The translations under genes were made by a program, and so were the position numbers. From the NCBI RefSeq assembly GCF_022346945.1, contig NZ_JAKRNI010000005.1:1-64000 (forward strand): 64,000 nucleotides of DNA, written 5' to 3'. The notes under the pieces are model-generated. The model ran no database searches, had not been told where the DNA came from, and worked only from the letters and a program-made list of their open reading frames with translations. This DNA comes from Microbacterium sp. ACRRU (GTDB lineage Bacteria; Actinomycetota; Actinomycetes; Actinomycetales; Microbacteriaceae). How positions within the stretch are numbered: the first letter of the stretch is position 1; each line of letters opens with the position of its first letter. Below, piece after piece: positions 60,528-64,000 of the stretch.

Positions 60528-63023
60528 ATGGACCAGACGATCGTCCACGGGCTCGACGCCGACGATGCGCGCGGGCTGTCGGCCGCCGCCGTCGCCGAGC
60601 GGGTCGCCGCGGGGCAGACGAACGCCTTCACCGCCGACAGCAGCCGTTCGGCGTGGAACATCGTCCGCGCCAACGTCTTCACGCTGTTCAACGGCATCGT
60701 CGGTGCCTGCTTCCTCGTGCTGCTCCTCCTCGGCCGCTGGCAGGACGCGCTGTTCGGCGTCGCCGCGTTGTCGAACGCCGTCATCGGGTGCGTGCAGGAG
60801 TTTCGCGCGAAGGCCGCGCTCGACCGCCTCGCGCTGCTGAACGCTCCGCGGGCGCGCGTGCGGCGCGACGGCGTCGACGCCGAGATCGCTCCCGCCGACG
60901 TCGTCCGCGACGATCTGCTCGTCCTGCGCGCGGGCGATCAGGTGCCCGCCGACGCGGTCGTCGTCGATTCCCGGGCGCTGCAGACCGATGAGTCGATGCT
61001 GACGGGCGAATCGGATGCCGTCGACAAGAGGCCGGGCGACGAGGCGCTGTCGGGGTCGATCGTCGTCGCGGGCGAGGGGACGGCCCGCGCCACCCGCGTC
61101 GGGGCCGAGTCGTACGCCAACGCCTTCGCCAGCGAGGCCAAGAGGTTCCAGCTCGTCTCGAGCGAACTGCGCACGTCCATCGACCGCGTGCTGCGCTGGG
61201 TCGGATGGGGGATCGGGCCGATCGGGCTGCTCGTCCTGAACGCGCAGATGATGGTCGCCGGGGGATGGGTGCAGGCGTGGGAGCAGCGCACGTGGTCGCA
61301 GGCGGTGGTGAACACGATCGCCGCGCTCACCGCGATGATCCCGCTCGGTCTCGTGCTCATGACGTCGATCGCGTTCGCGGTCGGTGCGGCGCGCCTGGCG
61401 CGCAAGAAAGTCCTCGTCAACGAGCTGCCGGCCGTCGAGGGCCTCGCGCGGGTCGACGTCATCTGCCTCGACAAGACCGGGACGCTGACGGCCGGCGAGA
61501 TCCGTTTCGATGCCGCGCTCGAGCTGCAGTCCATCGGCGGCTGGCGCGATGCCCTGGCCTGGTACGGCGCCGCGGACGACGCGAACGCGACCGCCCAGTG
61601 CCTGCGTGACCCTTTCCCCGTCACCGCCCCGCTGACGGCGGCACAGCGCATCCCGTTCTCCTCCGCGCGCAAGTGGAGCGCGGTCTCGTTCACGGGGGCG
61701 CCCGGCGGCACCTGGGTGCTCGGAGCTCCCGAGATGGTGTTCGGCGACACCGCGGCGGATGCCACGAGCGAGCTCGGCGCAGCCGTGACGCGTTTGGCGT
61801 CATCTGGGCGTCGCACGCTGGTACTCGCCCACGCCGCCGCCGATCTCGACGACACCGACGTCGCGGCGGAGCGCTTTCCGGAGGGTGCGGTCCCGGTCGC
61901 CGTGCTGACCTTCGTGGAGGCGGTGCGCCCGGATGCCGCGGAGGCGCTCGCCTACTTCCGGGCGCAGGGTGTGGCCGTGCGCGTCATCTCGGGCGACAAC
62001 CCCCGCACCGTCGCCGCGATCGCGCGCGAGGTCGGGCTCGACGTCGACGAGGGGTACGACGCGCGCGGCCTGCCGGACGACGACGACGCCCTGGGCCGCG
62101 TCCTCGAGGAGTACACGGTGTTCGGCCGTGTCACGCCCGACCAGAAGAAGCGCATGGTGACGGCCCTGCAGGCGCGCGGACACGTGGTGGCCATGACCGG
62201 CGACGGCGTCAACGACGCCCTGGCCATCAAGACCGCCGACATCGGCATCGCCATGAACTCCGGCGCGGCGGCCACGAAGGCGGTCGCCCGGCTCGTGCTG
62301 CTCGACGGACGGTTCTCGCATCTCCCCTCGGTCGTCGCCGAGGGGCGCCAGGTCATCGCCAACATCGAGCGCGTCTCGATGCTGTTCCTCACCAAGACGG
62401 CCTACGCGACCGGGCTCGCCGTGCTGTTCGGCGCACTCGTCATGGAGTTCCCGTTCCTGCCGCGGCAGTTGTCGATCACCGACGGCCTCACGATCGGCAT
62501 CCCGGCATTCTTCCTCGCGCTGCTGCCGAACACGCAGCGTTACGTGCCCGGATTCCTCCGGCGATCGCTGAGTTTCGCGATTCCGGCCGGGCTCGTCATC
62601 GCGATCGCGCTGACCCTGTACACGCGCGCCGCGATGGCGCTCGGGTTGAGTGTCGAGCAGTTGCGTACGGGCGCGACGATCATCCTCGCGATCGTCGCCA
62701 TCTGGGTGCTCACGGTGCTCTCGCGGCCGGTGACGCGCGTCAAGGTCCTCGTGATCGGCGCGATGTTCGTCGCTCTGACGGCGATCTTCACGATCCCCGC
62801 GCTCGGGGAGTTCTTCCAGCTGCGCGATCCGGGCGAGGAGGGTGCCTGGCTCGTCACCGGTGTCGTCATCTCGGCCGTCGGGGCGATCGAGATCGTGCGA
62901 TTCGTGCACCGCCGGTTCGTGCGTCGCACGCTGCGGGCGGCCGATGCGACGGCGCGGAGCGGCCCGTCGTCTCAGGCGATCGGCGATGGATCCGACGCGG
63001 CCGGGGCGGTGCGAGCGAAGTAG
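60528..63023 (+). CDS. P-type cation-transporting ATPase, CtpE-like
   Basis: An 831-residue pump. The actuator motif is LTGESDAVDK, the phosphorylation motif VICLDKTGTLT, and the hinge MTGDGVNDALAIKTADIGIAM. TM4 has AMIPLGLVLMTS, a Pro-x-x-Leu-Gly variant like the actinobacterial CtpE group rather than the heavy-metal CPC type. CtpE has been linked to calcium uptake in mycobacteria; the ion here is inferred. There is no N-terminal metal-binding domain. The 3' end overlaps a convergent small membrane protein gene by 52 bases. Confidence 0.9.
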   Translation: MDQTIVHGLDADDARGLSAAAVAERVAAGQTNAFTADSSRSAWNIVRANVFTLFNGIVGACFLVLLLLGRWQDALFGVAALSNAVIGCVQEFRAKAALDRLALLNAPRARVRRDGVDAEIAPADVVRDDLLVLRAGDQVPADAVVVDSRALQTDESMLTGESDAVDKRPGDEALSGSIVVAGEGTARATRVGAESYANAFASEAKRFQLVSSELRTSIDRVLRWVGWGIGPIGLLVLNAQMMVAGGWVQAWEQRTWSQAVVNTIAALTAMIPLGLVLMTSIAFAVGAARLARKKVLVNELPAVEGLARVDVICLDKTGTLTAGEIRFDAALELQSIGGWRDALAWYGAADDANATAQCLRDPFPVTAPLTAAQRIPFSSARKWSAVSFTGAPGGTWVLGAPEMVFGDTAADATSELGAAVTRLASSGRRTLVLAHAAADLDDTDVAAERFPEGAVPVAVLTFVEAVRPDAAEALAYFRAQGVAVRVISGDNPRTVAAIAREVGLDVDEGYDARGLPDDDDALGRVLEEYTVFGRVTPDQKKRMVTALQARGHVVAMTGDGVNDALAIKTADIGIAMNSGAAATKAVARLVLLDGRFSHLPSVVAEGRQVIANIERVSMLFLTKTAYATGLAVLFGALVMEFPFLPRQLSITDGLTIGIPAFFLALLPNTQRYVPGFLRRSLSFAIPAGLVIAIALTLYTRAAMALGLSVEQLRTGATIILAIVAIWVLTVLSRPVTRVKVLVIGAMFVALTAIFTIPALGEFFQLRDPGEEGAWLVTGVVISAVGAIEIVRFVHRRFVRRTLRAADATARSGPSSQAIGDGSDAAGAVRAK

Positions 63024-63403
63024 CGTCGCGCCGCCGGGGGGATCCAGACGGCGGCGATGACGACGACCGCCGCGAGCAGGGCCACCGCGATCGTGGGGTC
63101 GAGCTCGGTCAGCGCGACCGCCAGAATCTGCAGGACCACGAGGAGCGTCAGGTAGGCGGTCAGGAGGTTCCGCGCGAGGCGACTGCCTCGTGCGAGCGAC
63201 GACCCTCCGGCGACCGTGAGCAGACCCAGCAGGATGGTCGCGGCCCCGACGAGCGAGACGGCGAGAACGTCCGTGGCATCCACCTCGTATCGGGCGAGGA
63301 GCACCAGCACGCCGAGAGCGGTGTTCGCGAGCCCGCCGACGTAGACGAGGACCACCGCGACGGTGACGGGGAGGGGTCGGCGGAGATCAACGGTGGGGGT
63401 CAT
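62972..63403 (-). CDS. Four-helix membrane protein of unknown function
   Basis: A 143-residue protein with four hydrophobic helices (about 12-37, 44-65, 80-100, 105-125). It begins MTPTVDLRRPLPVTVAVVLVYVGGLANTALG and ends in a short basic tail. No family name is certain. Its end overlaps the P-type ATPase gene on the other strand by 52 bases. The regular hydrophobic pattern supports coding. Confidence 0.7.
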   Translation of the reverse strand: MTPTVDLRRPLPVTVAVVLVYVGGLANTALGVLVLLARYEVDATDVLAVSLVGAATILLGLLTVAGGSSLARGSRLARNLLTAYLTLLVVLQILAVALTELDPTIAVALLAAVVVIAAVWIPPAARRYFARTAPAASDPSPIA

Positions 63404-63499
63404 GGCTGCCTCATGCTCGGCGGCTCGCGGGAGCCGATGGGGGCCAGCGTAACGGCCGCGTCCAGAGCGGGGGAAGGCGACCGCGCGCGGAATCCCGGC

Positions 63500-64000
63500 T
63501 CAGCGCGTGAGCCAGACCGAGCCGCCCGCACCGTCGGGCAGCGTCACCTCGACGCCGTCTGCGCGCACCACGTCGCGCGAGACGACCTCGAGCTCGTGGC
63601 CGACGTCGATGCGCCGGTCGACCAGGGCGCGCAGCAGCGCGGGATCGCGGTCGCTCACGCGCAGCACGCGACCCGAATGACCGGATGCCGCATCGGCGAG
63701 GAGCACGAAGGGTTCGCGGTGCACCGCGCCGGTGGCATCCGGGATCGCATCACCGTGGGGGTCGAACCGGGGGCGTCCGAGTCGCTCGTCGATGCCCTCC
63801 AGGAGTCGGTCGCTGAGCGAATGCTCGAGCAGGTCGGCCTCGTCGTGCACCTCGTCCCACGTGTAGCGGAACTCACGCACGAGCCACGTCTCGATGAGTC
63901 GGTGACGGCGGATGACCGAGGCGGCCCGACGCTGGCCGGCAGCGGTGAGCGACACGGGACCGTAGGGCCGGTGGCTGACGAGCCCCTGTGCCGCGAGCTT
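63500..64000 (-). CDS. DtxR/MntR-family metal-dependent regulator (N-terminus beyond window)
   Basis: The last 166 residues of a regulator whose start lies past the right edge; the frame is open to base 64000. The visible part begins in the wing (KLAAQGLVSHRPYGPVSLTAAG), continues through the dimer domain WDEVHDEADLLEHSLSDRLLEGIDERLG and the segment FDPHGDAIPD, and ends in an SH3-like FeoA domain. At the DtxR Cys102 position the residue is Asp (ADLLEH), with Glu and His three and four residues on, which is more like manganese-responsive MntR. An internal ATG at 63955 is not the start. Confidence 0.88.
   Translation of the reverse strand, partial: KLAAQGLVSHRPYGPVSLTAAGQRRAASVIRRHRLIETWLVREFRYTWDEVHDEADLLEHSLSDRLLEGIDERLGRPRFDPHGDAIPDATGAVHREPFVLLADAASGHSGRVLRVSDRDPALLRALVDRRIDVGHELEVVSRDVVRADGVEVTLPDGAGGSVWLTR

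Noticed and set aside
61461..61495. Heavy-metal (CPx) P-type ATPase assignment
   Set aside because: TM4 has IPLGL instead of CPC/CPH and there is no N-terminal metal-binding domain, so a CtpE-like group fits better.

Overview
The window is a contiguous piece of a high-GC actinobacterial chromosome, most likely Microbacteriaceae and probably Microbacterium. The grounds are very high GC, many GTG starts, an HspR-controlled dnaK-grpE-dnaJ-hspR operon, leaderless genes with a TANNNT -10 box ending 6-7 bases before the start codon, and a heptamer GGATGCC/GGCATCC in coding and non-coding DNA at about one copy per 530 bases. I see no insertion sequence, prophage, CRISPR array or rRNA; there is one tRNA, Gly(CCC). 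The genus is an inference.

Layout. 1-1.8 kb: the N-terminal part of a secreted aerolysin/ETX-MTX2-like pore-forming protein with atypical codons, then HU. 1.8-8.5 kb: a CopD-CtaG copper/cytochrome oxidase assembly fusion, a membrane-anchored unknown, a divergent flavin disulfide oxidoreductase/MerR pair sharing a 24-bp palindrome, a Pif1-like helicase and an iron-boxed heme oxygenase. 8.5-15.1 kb: a lipoprotein of the beta-lactamase fold with no catalytic residues, then EamA, DUF3140, CorA and two APC transporters. 15.2-21.2 kb: a CYP152 P450 with OleT-like active-site residues, a SnoaL-like protein, a BLUF photosensor coupled to a small partner, a TetR/MMPL pair and tRNA-Gly. 21.4-25.1 kb: dcd, two divergent MarR-type regulators both with His-rich tails, and an MFS carrier. 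25.2-31.4 kb: a DEAD-box helicase and the HspR heat-shock operon. 31.5-39.9 kb: a potassium channel, a heterodimeric ABC exporter, a large inverted repeat array and two glycosyltransferases. 40-46.4 kb: a GlxA-type AraC regulator, HspR-boxed clpB lacking its N-domain, an RraA-like protein, a nitroreductase and a Zwf-like dehydrogenase. 46.5-53.2 kb: a GH15 enzyme, a NatAB-type ABC exporter and a two-component system. 53.3-64 kb: an FMN reductase, a YCII/ECF pair in which the sigma factor has lost its sigma-2 domain, exonuclease III, pyrE, YdeI, HAD-IIA, CsbD, SDR, a P-type ATPase and a DtxR/MntR-type regulator running off the right edge.

How genes work together. dnaK-grpE-dnaJ-hspR and clpB form one HspR heat-shock regulon, with HAIR boxes before dnaK and clpB. 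Several regulator/target pairs are divergent with visible operators (MerR/oxidoreductase, TetR/MMPL, MarR/MarR). Heme oxygenase has a DtxR-type iron box, and a DtxR-family regulator lies at the far end.

The least explained material is non-coding. A set of intergenic elements has the layout word, 8-11 nt, word, loop, inverted word, 8-11 nt, inverted word. A related large inverted array lies at 36.8-37.1 kb. The abundant GGATGCC word pairs with itself to build terminators, as uptake sequences do in Neisseria and Haemophilus.
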